The notes beneath the pieces are model-generated. The model searched no databases and had not been told where the DNA came from. It saw only the letters and a program-made list of their open reading frames with translations. A program made the translations under genes and the position numbers. Below are positions 9,197 through 18,030 of a stretch of 64,000 bases of DNA, one piece after another; positions within the stretch are counted from its first letter, which is position 1, and the number at the start of each line of letters is the position of its first letter. Source of the DNA: Thiosulfatimonas sediminis (GTDB taxonomy: Bacteria > Pseudomonadota > Gammaproteobacteria > Thiomicrospirales > Thiomicrospiraceae); assembly GCF_011398355.1 (NCBI RefSeq), contig NZ_AP021889.1:1240001-1304000 (forward strand), read 5' to 3'.

Positions 9197-9712
9197 ATGT
9201 CAGTAATGATTTCAAAAAAAATGTTTGCACTTCTGGTTATGGCCGGCGTGTTGTCTCTAAGTGCGTGTTCTGAACAGAGTGCTGATGAGCCAAAGGCGGC
9301 AGAGACCAGTCAAGCAATGAATAACGCGATGGATGTTAAACAGCCTGAGCCTGTCGCGGCACCGAAGGCGCCATTAGCGGATCCGATGCCAGCGCCAGCA
9401 GCAAAAGCGCCGGTTGAGCAAGAAGTGCAAAAAGTGGTTGAGGCTAAAGCTGAAGCGGTGATGGCTGAAGCCGCCACTGGGGTTTCAGGTGAGAAAGTCT
9501 ATGCGACCTGTGTTGGTTGTCATGGCGCGGCTGGTGAAGGCGGTGTGGGCCCTAAATTAGCCGGTCAAGAGATTGCTGCGATTGTTGAAAAATTGCAGCG
9601 TTATAAGTCAGGTGAGCAAGTTGGTCCGATGACTGGCATGATGGCGCCAATGGCTGCTGGTTTATCAGATGGCGATATGCAGGCAGTAGCGGAATATGTT
9701 AATGGACTATAA
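9197..9712 (+). CDS. Lipid-anchored cytochrome c (c5/c553-like)
   Basis: 171 residues. The start MSVMISKKMF follows AAAGG; the signal ends in the lipobox LSAC, so the protein is a lipoprotein. A stretch rich in Ala, Pro, Glu and Lys (about residues 30-95) acts as a tether, then one heme-c domain begins with CVGCH (about residues 105-109). The axial methionine is one of several in GPMTGMMAPM, followed by LSDGDMQAVAEYV. It probably carries electrons at the membrane surface in the periplasm. Its redox partner cannot be told from the neighbours. A hairpin follows the stop. Confidence 0.88.
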   Translation: MSVMISKKMFALLVMAGVLSLSACSEQSADEPKAAETSQAMNNAMDVKQPEPVAAPKAPLADPMPAPAAKAPVEQEVQKVVEAKAEAVMAEAATGVSGEKVYATCVGCHGAAGEGGVGPKLAGQEIAAIVEKLQRYKSGEQVGPMTGMMAPMAAGLSDGDMQAVAEYVNGL

Positions 9713-9743
9713 GTCAAAATAATTGCGTTATGATTGAATACAG

Positions 9744-9776
9744 CGCCTGCCAGTTGCAAAATTGGCAGGCGTTATT
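9744..9776 (+). terminator. Terminator-like hairpin after the cytochrome gene
   Basis: CGCCTGCCA and TGGCAGGCG form a perfect 9-bp stem around a 10-base loop; the tail TTATTATTAT is only partly T-rich, so termination may be leaky. Confidence 0.65.
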
Positions 9777-9811
9777 ATTATCAGTTAAACAATGATAAGA
9801 GAGGTGAAATG

Positions 9812-10162
9812 ATGCAAAAATCAACTAAGAATCCGTTGCTACCACTGATGTTGTTCGGGTTTATGGTCGTTGCTCCGATGAGCGTGCAAGCCGACTGGCT
9901 AGACAGCGCGAAACAGACGGCGCAAGAGTCATGGGAAACCACCAAGGAAACGGTATCGCAATGGACGCAGCAAGCTAAGGAATCGCAAACCATGCAGTCG
10001 GTAAAGTCAGGTACCCAAGAAGTGGTGGAGACCGTTAGTGATAAGCAGACTTATCTTGATGCGTGGCAAGCGACTAAAGAGGGGGCGCAAGTCGCGAAGC
10101 AGAAGGTGGTGCAAGCTTATGAAGAAGCGAAAACCACGAATGATACGCCGAGTGCAGATTAA
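9812..10162 (+). CDS. Small periplasmic helical protein of unknown function
   Basis: 116 residues. The start follows GAGG by seven bases (a second ATG lies directly before it). A signal peptide ends at VQADW. The mature part is charged, with repeated Trp/Thr/Lys/Glu pattern (SAKQTAQESWETTKETVSQW) and repeating tri- and tetrapeptide spacing. This suggests an amphipathic helix or coiled coil, similar in feel to LEA-like or YtxH-type stress proteins. I do not recognise a family. It ends 13 bases before the next gene, a lipoprotein, so the two are probably one operon. Confidence 0.7.
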   Translation: MQKSTKNPLLPLMLFGFMVVAPMSVQADWLDSAKQTAQESWETTKETVSQWTQQAKESQTMQSVKSGTQEVVETVSDKQTYLDAWQATKEGAQVAKQKVVQAYEEAKTTNDTPSAD

Positions 10163-10175
10163 CTTGAGGTTCATA

Positions 10176-10496
10176 ATGGAAAATCAGAAAACATCCAATC
10201 CTCTCGCTTTGTCTGCAGCGCTACTGGTTTCATTCAGTTTTCTCGGATTGAGCGGTTGCGACAAGGTGGCTAACACAGCGAAAAATATTCAATCCGATTG
10301 GGTGGGCTTGGATCGCAAAGTGGAAATCTATAGTTGCATGAGTGGTAAATTGCTTAGGGTGTATGAGGGGGATGTTCGACTTAACCCGGAAGATGCACTT
10401 GGATTGTCACTGTTGGTGGATGGTAAAAAAGTCAATACCAATATGTGTTATATCATCTCTGAGAGAGGCGCTAAAGAGCAAATATTAGCGCAATAG
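10176..10496 (+). CDS. Small lipoprotein, unknown function
   Basis: 106 residues from the ATG after TTGAGG; the frame extends further upstream inside the previous gene, but that part is a shadow. The signal ends in LSGC, giving a lipid-anchored mature protein of about 80 residues. Two further cysteines (IYSCMSG and NTNMCYII) could form a disulfide in the periplasm. The segment VEIYSCMSGKLLRVYEGDVRL resembles the start of DUF4156-type small lipoproteins only loosely, so no family is claimed. It is one of several small lipoprotein genes at 9.2-11 kb. Confidence 0.72.
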   Translation: MENQKTSNPLALSAALLVSFSFLGLSGCDKVANTAKNIQSDWVGLDRKVEIYSCMSGKLLRVYEGDVRLNPEDALGLSLLVDGKKVNTNMCYIISERGAKEQILAQ

Positions 10497-10555
10497 TGGC
10501 GTAAATTTGCTAAGATGCGTTCCATTAATTTTTCAAAAATAAAGATACTTCTCTC

Positions 10556-10972
10556 ATGAATTTAACCAAAATTTCTAGCTCGATGGTGCTGCTTTCTGTG
10601 GTGTTTTTTGCGGCCGGCTGCTCGGTGCAGGGCGGCGCAGAGAAAATTGGTGATGGACTTGGTGCAATTGCCACATCGATTCAGCAATTTGACGCTGATG
10701 TGCAGAGTGAAAAAGTCGCTGAAAATGAATTTCGTCTTTGGCAAACCAGTAATGAAAGCTTTAAAAACTTTGAATCACAAAAAATGCGTGCTGTGTCAAA
10801 GCAACTCTGTCCAATTGGCTACTTCATTACTTCGCGTCAAATGCGTAGCAGCTCGGAGTTAAAAGCCAGTGATTTGGAATGTATTGGTGGCACTTGTCAG
10901 TCTTTATTGGAATGGAATATTCGTTGTCAAGATGTTCCAGAAGAGCCGTTTTCATTATTCGGTAAAACCTGA
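10556..10972 (+). CDS. Lipoprotein, unknown function
   Basis: 138 residues with a clear lipoprotein signal (VVFFAAGC). The mature part starts with a Gly/Ala-rich helix, then a charged helical segment. The C-terminal half has four cysteines (LCPIGYF, DLECIGGTC, IRCQDV), which probably form two disulfides outside the cytoplasm. No family is recognised. It follows the previous lipoprotein gene by 59 bases on the same strand and precedes fkpB by 37 bases, so shared transcription is possible. Confidence 0.72.
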   Translation: MNLTKISSSMVLLSVVFFAAGCSVQGGAEKIGDGLGAIATSIQQFDADVQSEKVAENEFRLWQTSNESFKNFESQKMRAVSKQLCPIGYFITSRQMRSSSELKASDLECIGGTCQSLLEWNIRCQDVPEEPFSLFGKT

Positions 10973-11009
10973 TAAATCTTTTGATTAAATTTGGTAAGTG
11001 ATTGATAGC

Positions 11010-11453
11010 ATGAGTGATTTATTGCCGCGCGTGCAGGCTGATAGTGAAATTAGTCTGGCGTTTAAAATGGAATTGTTGGGTGGAAGCTTGGTGGAAGAAG
11101 CGCCAGAAGATGCCCCACTTCGATTTCAACTAGGGCAAGGCGAGTTCTTAGATAAGCTCGAGGCGTTATTGGTCGGGTTGGAATTAGGTACGACCGCCAA
11201 ATTGACGATAGGGCCAGAAGGCGCTTTTGGCTTTTCTGATCCACAAAATATTCATTCAATGGATTTGGCGGATTTTCCGTTAGATATGCCGCCGCAAAAA
11301 GGACAGGTAATCGGCTTTAGTACGCCGACAGGTCAAGAGGTTCCTGGTACGATTAAGGCAGTTAATGATGGACGTGTTCTTGTCGATTTTAATCATCCAT
11401 TGGCCGATGCGACGGTGTTGTTTACCGCTAAAATTATTGAGATTCATTCTTAA
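11010..11453 (+). CDS. fkpB: FKBP-type peptidyl-prolyl isomerase, FkpB/SlpA-like
   Basis: 147 residues. An FKBP domain split by the insert-in-flap domain, with the branch motif FNHPLADATVLF near residue 130 and GPEGAFG in the flap. It catalyses cis-trans proline isomerisation in the cytoplasm and is the SlpA-type paralogue of the SlyD-like protein at 3.6 kb. In E. coli fkpB lies next to ispH, but no ispH is found here. Start: ATG 11010 (MSDLLPRV) is preferred; a GTG at 10998 in frame is possible. Confidence 0.87.
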   Translation: MSDLLPRVQADSEISLAFKMELLGGSLVEEAPEDAPLRFQLGQGEFLDKLEALLVGLELGTTAKLTIGPEGAFGFSDPQNIHSMDLADFPLDMPPQKGQVIGFSTPTGQEVPGTIKAVNDGRVLVDFNHPLADATVLFTAKIIEIHS

Positions 11454-11544
11454 GGACAGCACGGCATAAGTTCCAACTGACTTGTTCAACTTATTCCCTT
11501 TTTCGATGTAGCCAATCGTTTGTAGTTGCTTTTTTATTTTTGGC

Positions 11545-11799
11545 TTAGCGCGAATTTTTTTGTTTAAATTCTTGTAAATGTTTTTGATTACAAAAGCATT
11601 TTTCCTCATCACAAATCGCTTCGGATACTGGTAAGTAGGTTTGACAAACTTCGCAGTGCACCATTTTTTCGCTCGGTTTCTCTGGATGCTGGGTATTTTT
11701 GTGCACCTGTTTTGCCATGCGTGTTCTACGGTTATTAATGACCGCCATCACCAATAAAAACACCACTATCACAATTAAAAATAAAAATATTGAGCGCAC
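11545..11799 (-). CDS. PP0621-family small membrane protein
   Basis: 84 residues: one N-terminal membrane helix (about residues 3-21) followed by a cytoplasmic zinc-binding tail with paired cysteines in MVHCEVCQTYLP and CDEEKCFCNQKHL. This is the pattern of the PP0621 family of conserved proteobacterial proteins, function unknown. The cysteine ladder suggests one zinc knuckle. The gene stands alone, converging on fkpB with about 90 bases between; sucC starts divergently about 225 bases away. Confidence 0.8.
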   Translation of the reverse strand: MRSIFLFLIVIVVFLLVMAVINNRRTRMAKQVHKNTQHPEKPSEKMVHCEVCQTYLPVSEAICDEEKCFCNQKHLQEFKQKNSR

Positions 11800-12024
11800 A
11801 AAGTACTCCTGTTGCAGGCTTGTATGAAAAGTTGCCCTATTTTAGCACTCTGAGCAAGATAAAGCGTTTAGTTGCGCCCAATCAGGGATGCAAAAAGCCC
11901 ATAAAAAAATTACAATAACCGCAATTTTATTCTGTATCGATAAATGCCAGATAAGTCTGTCAGGCTTTTCGTTCGGGCGCATTCAGACCGTATGTCGCGC
12001 GCCAATTTCGGAGATGTTTAGTTA

Positions 12025-13185
12025 ATGAATTTACACGAGTATCAAGCCAAGGCGTTGTTTGCGCAATATGGTATCGCTGTCCCAAAGGGAGAGCTAATTG
12101 AAAATTTGGCGCAATTGCCTCAGGCTTTGCAGGCAATAGGTTCTCAGACTTGGGTTGTCAAAGCACAAATTCATGCCGGAGCGCGCGGTAAAGCGGGCGG
12201 TGTAAAGCTCGTTAAATCTGAAGCGGAAGCATATCAAGTGGCGCAGAGTTTGTTGGGTTCCAAGTTGGCCACGATTCAGACTGCCGGTAAGGCGTTGCCG
12301 ATTAATTCGCTTTTAATCGAAGAGACCCTTGAAATAGAAGAAGAGCTTTACTTGAGTCTGCTGGTCGATCGCGTTGCGCGAAAGCACACTTTTGTTATTT
12401 CCGCTGCCGGCGGCATGGATATTGAAGAAGTGGCGGAGCACAGTCCTGAGAAAATTTTTACAGTCCATATTGACCCACTGGTTGGGGTGATGCCTTATCA
12501 GTGTCGCGAAGTAGGTTTTGCTTTGGGGTTAAAAGGCGAGGCGTTTAAACAGCTTGGTCAATTGTTGAATAAATTCTACCAATTGGCGTTAGACAAAGAT
12601 GTTTCACAATTAGAAATTAACCCGTTGGTTCGGACGGCGGACAATCATTTGGTTGCGCTGGATGCCAAAGTGAATATCGACGCCAACGCGCTTTATCGTC
12701 AGCCGGCATTGGTGGAAATGCGTGATTTATCGCAGGAGGATGAGCGCGAAGCGAAGGCATCTGAGCATCAGTTGAATTACATTGCCTTGGACGGTGATAT
12801 TGGTTGTATGGTCAATGGTGCTGGTCTGGCGATGGCGACCATGGATTTGATTAAATTAAACGGCGGTTCACCGGCTAACTTTTTGGATGTCGGCGGCGGC
12901 GCAACGCCGGAGCGTGTTGCTGAAGCCTTTAAATTAATCCTGTCTTCCAAAGAAGTGAAGTCGATTCTGGTCAATATTTTCGGTGGTATCGTGCGTTGTG
13001 ATTTGATTGCAGACGGGATTATTCAGGCGGTTAAAGAAGTCGGCTTGGCTATTCCGGTGGTGGTGCGTTTAGAAGGCACAAATGTTGAGTTAGGTAAAGC
13101 AAAATTGGCGACGAGTGGTTTGAGTATTGTCAGTGCTGACGGTCTTGCCGATGCGGCTAAAAAAGTCGTGGAATTGGCAAAGTAA
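12025..13185 (+). CDS. sucC: Succinyl-CoA ligase (ADP-forming), beta subunit
   Basis: 386 residues, standard. N-terminal ATP-grasp domain (MNLHEYQAKALFAQYG start; AGARGKAGGVKLV nucleotide loop) and C-terminal CoA-ligase domain with NGAGLAMATMD, VGGGATPERV and NIFGGIVRCD. With SucD it interconverts succinyl-CoA and succinate in the TCA cycle with substrate-level ATP formation. It is preceded by CGGAG and followed by sucD after 13 bases. Unlike E. coli, no 2-oxoglutarate dehydrogenase genes sit upstream; many Thiomicrospira-like autotrophs have an incomplete cycle, but this window cannot tell. Confidence 0.96.
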   Translation: MNLHEYQAKALFAQYGIAVPKGELIENLAQLPQALQAIGSQTWVVKAQIHAGARGKAGGVKLVKSEAEAYQVAQSLLGSKLATIQTAGKALPINSLLIEETLEIEEELYLSLLVDRVARKHTFVISAAGGMDIEEVAEHSPEKIFTVHIDPLVGVMPYQCREVGFALGLKGEAFKQLGQLLNKFYQLALDKDVSQLEINPLVRTADNHLVALDAKVNIDANALYRQPALVEMRDLSQEDEREAKASEHQLNYIALDGDIGCMVNGAGLAMATMDLIKLNGGSPANFLDVGGGATPERVAEAFKLILSSKEVKSILVNIFGGIVRCDLIADGIIQAVKEVGLAIPVVVRLEGTNVELGKAKLATSGLSIVSADGLADAAKKVVELAK

Positions 13186-13198
13186 GGGTTGATCAAAA

Positions 13199-14080
13199 AT
13201 GAGTATTTTAATTAATAAAGACACCAAAGTGATTTGCCAAGGGTTTACCGGTAAGCAGGGAACTTTCCATTCTGAACAGGCTATTGCCTACGGCACCAAA
13301 ATGGTCGGCGGTGTAACGCCAGGAAAAGGTGGACAGACGCATCTAGGTTTGCCGGTATTCAATACGGTTAAAGAAGCGGTTGAACAAGCCGGTGCGCAAG
13401 CGTCGATGATTTATGTGCCGCCGGCGTTCGCCGCCGATTCGATTATCGAAGCGATTGCTGCCGGTATTAAAGTGATAACGTGTATCACCGAGGGGATTCC
13501 GGTGGCTGATATGCTTAAAGTGCGTGCAGTATTGGAAAATTCCGATGCTTATCTAATCGGTCCGAATTGTCCGGGTCTGATTACCCCAGGAGATAATGGT
13601 GAAGGGTGCAAAATCGGTATTATGCCGGGTCATATCCATTTGCCGGGTAAAATCGGTATTGTTTCTCGCTCCGGTACCTTGACCTATGAAGCGGTGCATC
13701 AAACCACTATGAACGGTCTGGGTCAGTCGACTTGTGTTGGTATCGGGGGAGACCCGATTCAAGGGATGAACTTTATCGACTGCTTGCGCCTGTTCCAGGA
13801 GGATCCGCAAACTGAAGGGATTATTATGGTTGGCGAAATCGGCGGTCAAGCGGAAGAAGATGCAGCGGAATTTATTTCTACGCATGTTACCAAGCCGGTG
13901 GTCGCTTACATTGCCGGGGTAACTGCGCCGGCCGGAAAACGTATGGGTCATGCCGGGGCAATTGTTTCCGGTGGTAAAGGAACGGCGGAAGCGAAATTTG
14001 CTGCGTTACGCAAAGCAGGGGTGAGTGTTGTTGATTCGCCAGCTGATTTGGGTGCGGCAATGTTGAAAAACTTTCAATAG
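13199..14080 (+). CDS. sucD: Succinyl-CoA ligase, alpha subunit
   Basis: 293 residues. N-terminal CoA-binding Rossmann domain ([18 protein letters not shown]), then the ligase domain with [19 protein letters not shown] and the phospho-histidine region [13 protein letters not shown] (His about 249). It carries the phosphohistidine intermediate and binds CoA. It is the second gene of the sucCD operon. A weak hairpin (GCGCTAAAG...CTTTGGCGC, about 14098-14126) follows without a clear T-run. Confidence 0.96.
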   Translation: MSILINKDTKVICQGFTGKQGTFHSEQAIAYGTKMVGGVTPGKGGQTHLGLPVFNTVKEAVEQAGAQASMIYVPPAFAADSIIEAIAAGIKVITCITEGIPVADMLKVRAVLENSDAYLIGPNCPGLITPGDNGEGCKIGIMPGHIHLPGKIGIVSRSGTLTYEAVHQTTMNGLGQSTCVGIGGDPIQGMNFIDCLRLFQEDPQTEGIIMVGEIGGQAEEDAAEFISTHVTKPVVAYIAGVTAPAGKRMGHAGAIVSGGKGTAEAKFAALRKAGVSVVDSPADLGAAMLKNFQ

Positions 14081-14136
14081 TTGACCATTCAAAAACGGCG
14101 CTAAAGTAGAGTGCTTGCTTTGGCGCTGGCAAACTT

Positions 14137-14160
14137 TGTTATGAGTTGCAATTCATAACA
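14137..14160. promoter_or_regulatory. Near-perfect 24-bp palindrome upstream of nadE
   Basis: TGTTATGA and TCATAACA flank an inner TTGCAA. The whole 24 bases are palindromic except one pair. It ends 49 bases before the nadE start, a place suited to an operator or to a leader hairpin. The factor is unknown. Confidence 0.45.
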
Positions 14161-14209
14161 GTCTAACGCATCTTAAGCGGCTTTTTGCCCTGTCTTAAAA
14201 GGAAATCGC

Positions 14210-15835
14210 ATGACGGATACCGTTAAGTTAATCATGGCGCAGATTAACCCGAAAGTGGGTGATATCTCTGGAAACGTCGCGTTGATTCTGCAAACGCTGG
14301 CACAAGCAAAGCAGCAAAATGCCGATTTGGTCGTGTTTCCTGAAATGACGATTACCGGATATCCGCCAGAAGATTTGTTATTGCGCGATGCGCTTTATCC
14401 GCAGGTTGAACAAGCTTTGTTACAGATTGTGGATGCGTGCCATGATATTGCTTGTGTGGTCGGTTATCCAATGATGGATCAGCTTGGTGAACGTTTTAAT
14501 ATGGCGGCGTTTATCGCCAATCAAAATTTAGTCGCCAGCTATGTTAAACAGCATTTACCAAATTACAGTGTGTTTGATGAACAGCGCTATTTTAATTCCG
14601 GCAAGCAAGATTGCGTGGTTGAATATAAAGGGATTAAATTCGGTATTCTGATTTGCGAAGATATTTGGAAGATTTCTCCGGCCGTTCAGGCAAAACAAGC
14701 TGGTGCGGAGGTTCTACTCACTTTAAATGCATCGCCGTTCTCGCAAGAAAAGCATCAGGATCGCTTAGCAACCTTAGGGCACCGTGTGAGTGAGACCGGT
14801 TTGCCGATTGTTTATGTCAACCAAGTCGGCGGGCAAGATGAGTTGGTCTTTGATGGCGGCTCTTTTGCACTAAGTGCCGATAACGATGTTTGTGTGCAGG
14901 CAGCCGAGTTTACGAGCACTTTGGCGACTGTCAATGTTGTCAAGCAAAATAACGCAGTGGTTATTTTGCCAGGGGAGCAGGCAGCACTTTATCAGGATGA
15001 GGCACGGGTCTATCAAGCGTTGTTGTGCGGCGTGCGTGATTATGTGACCAAAAATGGTTTTTCGGGTGTGCTTTTAGGGCTTTCTGGTGGCATTGATTCC
15101 GCCTTGACGCTGGCGATTGCGGTCGATGCACTCGGTGCAGGTAAGGTGGAGGCGGTGATGATGCCGTTTCGTTATACAGCGCAAATCAGTCAAGACGATG
15201 CTGCTGAACAGGCGAAGACAATGGGGGTGAAATATCAATCGATTCCAATTGAGTCGATGTATCAAGCATTTGAGACTGCGCTCCAAGCAACGCTGGCTGG
15301 AACTGAGGCGGACATTACTGAGGAGAATTTGCAGGCAAGAATTCGCGGTACCTTATTGATGGCGATGTCGAATAAACAGGGAAAAATGGTGTTGGCGACC
15401 AGCAATAAATCGGAAGTCGCGGTCGGTTATTCGACGTTATATGGTGATATGGTGGGTGGGTTTTCACCACTCAAAGATGTACCGAAAACACTGGTCTATG
15501 CGTTAGCTAAATACCGCAATTCGCTTTCGTCAGTGATTCCTGAGAGGGTGATTACTCGTGCGCCTTCGGCTGAACTTCGACCTGACCAGACGGATCAGGA
15601 CTCTTTGCCAGATTATGACTGTTTAGATGCGATTATCAAAGCGTATGTCAAAGAAGATAAAGCGCCACAAGCGATTGTCGAGATGGGGTATGCGGAAGAG
15701 GAGGTACGGCGTGTTATTCGCTTGATTGACCGTTCGGAGTATAAGCGTCGTCAATCAGCGCCTGGTGTGCGTGTTTCTTATCGCGCGTTTGGGCGTGATC
15801 GCCGTTATCCGATTACCAGCGGGTATCAAGAATAA
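14210..15835 (+). CDS. nadE: Glutamine-dependent NAD+ synthetase
   Basis: 541 residues, two domains. The N-terminal nitrilase-type glutaminase has the triad glutamate in VFPEMTITGYPPEDL, lysine in VKQHLPNYSVFDE and cysteine in LICEDIW. The C-terminal ATP-pyrophosphatase synthetase begins GLLLGLSGGIDSAL at about residue 285 and has LATSNKSEVAVGYSTLYGD and the C-terminal KRRQSAPGVRV. It amidates deamido-NAD+ to NAD+ using glutamine-derived ammonia. It is a single-gene unit with AAAAGGAAA before the ATG and a strong terminator after it; nadC lies 5 kb on. Confidence 0.95.
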   Translation: MTDTVKLIMAQINPKVGDISGNVALILQTLAQAKQQNADLVVFPEMTITGYPPEDLLLRDALYPQVEQALLQIVDACHDIACVVGYPMMDQLGERFNMAAFIANQNLVASYVKQHLPNYSVFDEQRYFNSGKQDCVVEYKGIKFGILICEDIWKISPAVQAKQAGAEVLLTLNASPFSQEKHQDRLATLGHRVSETGLPIVYVNQVGGQDELVFDGGSFALSADNDVCVQAAEFTSTLATVNVVKQNNAVVILPGEQAALYQDEARVYQALLCGVRDYVTKNGFSGVLLGLSGGIDSALTLAIAVDALGAGKVEAVMMPFRYTAQISQDDAAEQAKTMGVKYQSIPIESMYQAFETALQATLAGTEADITEENLQARIRGTLLMAMSNKQGKMVLATSNKSEVAVGYSTLYGDMVGGFSPLKDVPKTLVYALAKYRNSLSSVIPERVITRAPSAELRPDQTDQDSLPDYDCLDAIIKAYVKEDKAPQAIVEMGYAEEEVRRVIRLIDRSEYKRRQSAPGVRVSYRAFGRDRRYPITSGYQE

Positions 15836-15867
15836 ACTGGATTGGGCGTGCATCTGTCGCGCTTAAC

Positions 15868-15902
15868 AAAAAGGCGCTCGGAAATCTTCCGAGCGCCTTT
15901 CA
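15868..15902. terminator. Bidirectional terminator between nadE and bamD
   Basis: AAAGGCGCTCGGAA and TTCCGAGCGCCTTT form a perfect 14-bp stem with a three-base loop; A-rich and T-rich flanks serve both converging genes. Confidence 0.88.
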
Positions 15903-15926
15903 CATCTTCACAAATAGGGATGCTGA

Positions 15927-16772
15927 TTAACCGCCGAAGAGGTTTTTGAAGCTATCAACAAAACGATCCCAATAGGTTCGATTCGGTTTGGCTATGTCTT
16001 TCATGTTTTCATCGGAACTTTTGGTCATCGACAGTTTGTCGCGGTTAAGCGAGTAAACTTTTAAGGCGTCATCACGATTTTGGGTCATTCCCATTTTGTC
16101 GTAAGAATAGGCAAGGATGCGAATGGCTTCGCCAGTTTCGGCAGCGTTTGGATAGTCTTCCAAAACACGGCGCGCACGGTTAGCAGCCGCTAAATAGGCT
16201 TCGCGTTCTAGGTAGAACTGTGCAACTTGCACTTCATGGCGTGCCATCTGATTGCGAAGTACTAACAGGCGTTGTGATGCTTGGCGAGCAAAATCGGTAT
16301 TTGGAAAGCGGTTAATTAAATCCGTATAGTAGCCATAAGCACGGTCAGCAGATTTGGCGTCACGCGTGGCTGGATCGGTAATGAACTTGTCGAGCCAGCT
16401 TCGGGTAATTGAGTCGGCTGCTAAGGCGCGAAGATAATAGGCATAAGCCAATTCTTCATGTTTAGGGAACAAGCGCATAAATTCTTCAAGTTCGCGAATA
16501 GCTGATTCGGGTTCATCATACCGATAATACGCATACGCCAGCTCAAGATAAGACTGTTCCGCATAGCTGCCGTATGGGAAATACGCTTTCAGTTTTTCGT
16601 ATTCTTCTATGGCGGCGTCCCATTGTTCCGCTTCAAAGGCGCTGGTTGCATCTTCATAAAATTCGGCAACAGTTTTGTCTTCGTCTGGCTTGTCAATCAA
16701 GCTAGAAATAGACGAGCAACCGCTAAGTGAAATGCTTGCCGCGATAAGTGCGGATAAAAACGTTTTTTTCAT
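15927..16772 (-). CDS. bamD: Outer membrane protein assembly factor BamD
   Basis: 281 residues. The lipoprotein signal ends LSLSGCSS; then tetratricopeptide repeats, visible as EYEKLKAYFPYGSYAEQSYLELAYAYYR split around AEQWDAAIEEY and PESAIRELEEF. BamD is the essential lipoprotein that, with BamA, inserts beta-barrel proteins into the outer membrane. The start is one of two adjacent ATGs (16775, 16772) after a weak AAAGA; longer upstream readings are not supported. It is divergent from rluD, the same bamD/rluD neighbourhood as in E. coli. Confidence 0.94.
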   Translation of the reverse strand: MKKTFLSALIAASISLSGCSSISSLIDKPDEDKTVAEFYEDATSAFEAEQWDAAIEEYEKLKAYFPYGSYAEQSYLELAYAYYRYDEPESAIRELEEFMRLFPKHEELAYAYYLRALAADSITRSWLDKFITDPATRDAKSADRAYGYYTDLINRFPNTDFARQASQRLLVLRNQMARHEVQVAQFYLEREAYLAAANRARRVLEDYPNAAETGEAIRILAYSYDKMGMTQNRDDALKVYSLNRDKLSMTKSSDENMKDIAKPNRTYWDRFVDSFKNLFGG

Positions 16773-16974
16773 CATTCTTTTGTACAATACGACATAATCA
16801 AAATTGCCGTCGAGTATATCATAAATTATTGGCGGGATAGGTTTAGAAAACACTCTTTCTCGGCCCGTCTGCAAAGTGGTTGAACGTGGCTTTAATGGCC
16901 GAGTTTAAGCGCTCTCGCCATGGCTGAATTGATGAGCTTTAAAGCGCGTTAAAGACTAAATTAAGGAGAACTTT

Positions 16975-18018
16975 TTGTCTGAACAGGTTTTGCACATATC
17001 CATCCCCGATGGGGCGATTGGACAGCGTTTGGACGCGATTCTAGCGCAGCAGCTTCCGGACTACTCGCGTAGCCGTATCCAAAGCTGGATTAAAGATGGG
17101 TTGGTTGAGATGGATGGCGTGGTTTGTCAAAAGCCGCGTCATGCTGTTTTGGGCGGCGAAAAAATTAAGCTAATCGTGCTTCTTGAGGATAGCACGCAGG
17201 TTGAAGCGCAAGAGATTGCCTTGGATATTGTTTACGAAGACAGTGCGATTTTGGTGCTTAATAAGCCTGTTGGATTGGTGGTTCATCCCGGCGCAGGAAA
17301 TCCTGATGGTACGCTGATGAATGCTTTGCTGCATTATCATCCGCCACTGCGTGAAGTACCGCGTGCAGGTATTGTGCATCGTTTAGATAAAGATACCTCC
17401 GGTTTGATGGTGGTTGCTAAAACGGTGCCTGCACAGACGCATTTGGTCGAGCAATTGCAGCGCCATGCGGTTGAGCGTATTTATGACGCCGTGCTGGTGG
17501 GGAATTTAAAAAAAGGCGGTACGGTCGATAAACCCTTGGGGAGAAGTCCACAAGATCGCAAGAAAATGGCGGTGCGTGAAGTAGGTGGTAAGCCAGCAGT
17601 GTCACATTATCGTGTGTTGGAGCATTTTCGCGCGCACACACGTGTGCGTGTGAAGTTAGAAACCGGGCGTACGCATCAGATTCGTGTCCACATGGCGCAC
17701 TTGGGTTACGCGTTGGTAGGCGACCCAGTGTATGGTAGCCGTTTCCGAATTCCAAAGCGTATGAATGCCGAGTTTGTTGCATTCTTGCGGGCGTTTCAAC
17801 GCCAAGCGTTGCATGCCGGTGCTTTAAGCTTGACGCATCCACTGAGCGGCAAAGTGATGAAATGGCGAGCGCCTATGCCGGATGACATGATGGAGCTGGT
17901 CGATATTCTGCGTGAAGACGTGGAAATCTTTGAGGAACAGCAGTTGGGTTATGATGAGTTTGATTACGACTATGGTGTGGAAGTGGAGTGGGTCACGGAT
18001 GACGATATTCCGGATTAA
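16975..18018 (+). CDS. rluD: 23S rRNA pseudouridine(1911/1915/1917) synthase RluD
   Basis: 347 residues. S4 RNA-binding domain at about residues 15-75 (QRLDAILAQQLPDYSRSRIQ), then the RluA catalytic fold with GIVHRLDKDTSGLMVV holding the catalytic aspartate, and TGRTHQIRVHMAHLGY. It makes three pseudouridines in helix 69 of 23S rRNA. The start is a TTG: AAGGAG is placed six bases before it and no suitable ATG exists. The C-terminal tail is acidic (YDEFDYDYGVEVEW). The next gene, pgeF, begins 12 bases later, as in E. coli. Confidence 0.95.
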   Translation: MSEQVLHISIPDGAIGQRLDAILAQQLPDYSRSRIQSWIKDGLVEMDGVVCQKPRHAVLGGEKIKLIVLLEDSTQVEAQEIALDIVYEDSAILVLNKPVGLVVHPGAGNPDGTLMNALLHYHPPLREVPRAGIVHRLDKDTSGLMVVAKTVPAQTHLVEQLQRHAVERIYDAVLVGNLKKGGTVDKPLGRSPQDRKKMAVREVGGKPAVSHYRVLEHFRAHTRVRVKLETGRTHQIRVHMAHLGYALVGDPVYGSRFRIPKRMNAEFVAFLRAFQRQALHAGALSLTHPLSGKVMKWRAPMPDDMMELVDILREDVEIFEEQQLGYDEFDYDYGVEVEWVTDDDIPD

Positions 18019-18030
18019 ACGAGGCAGTGA

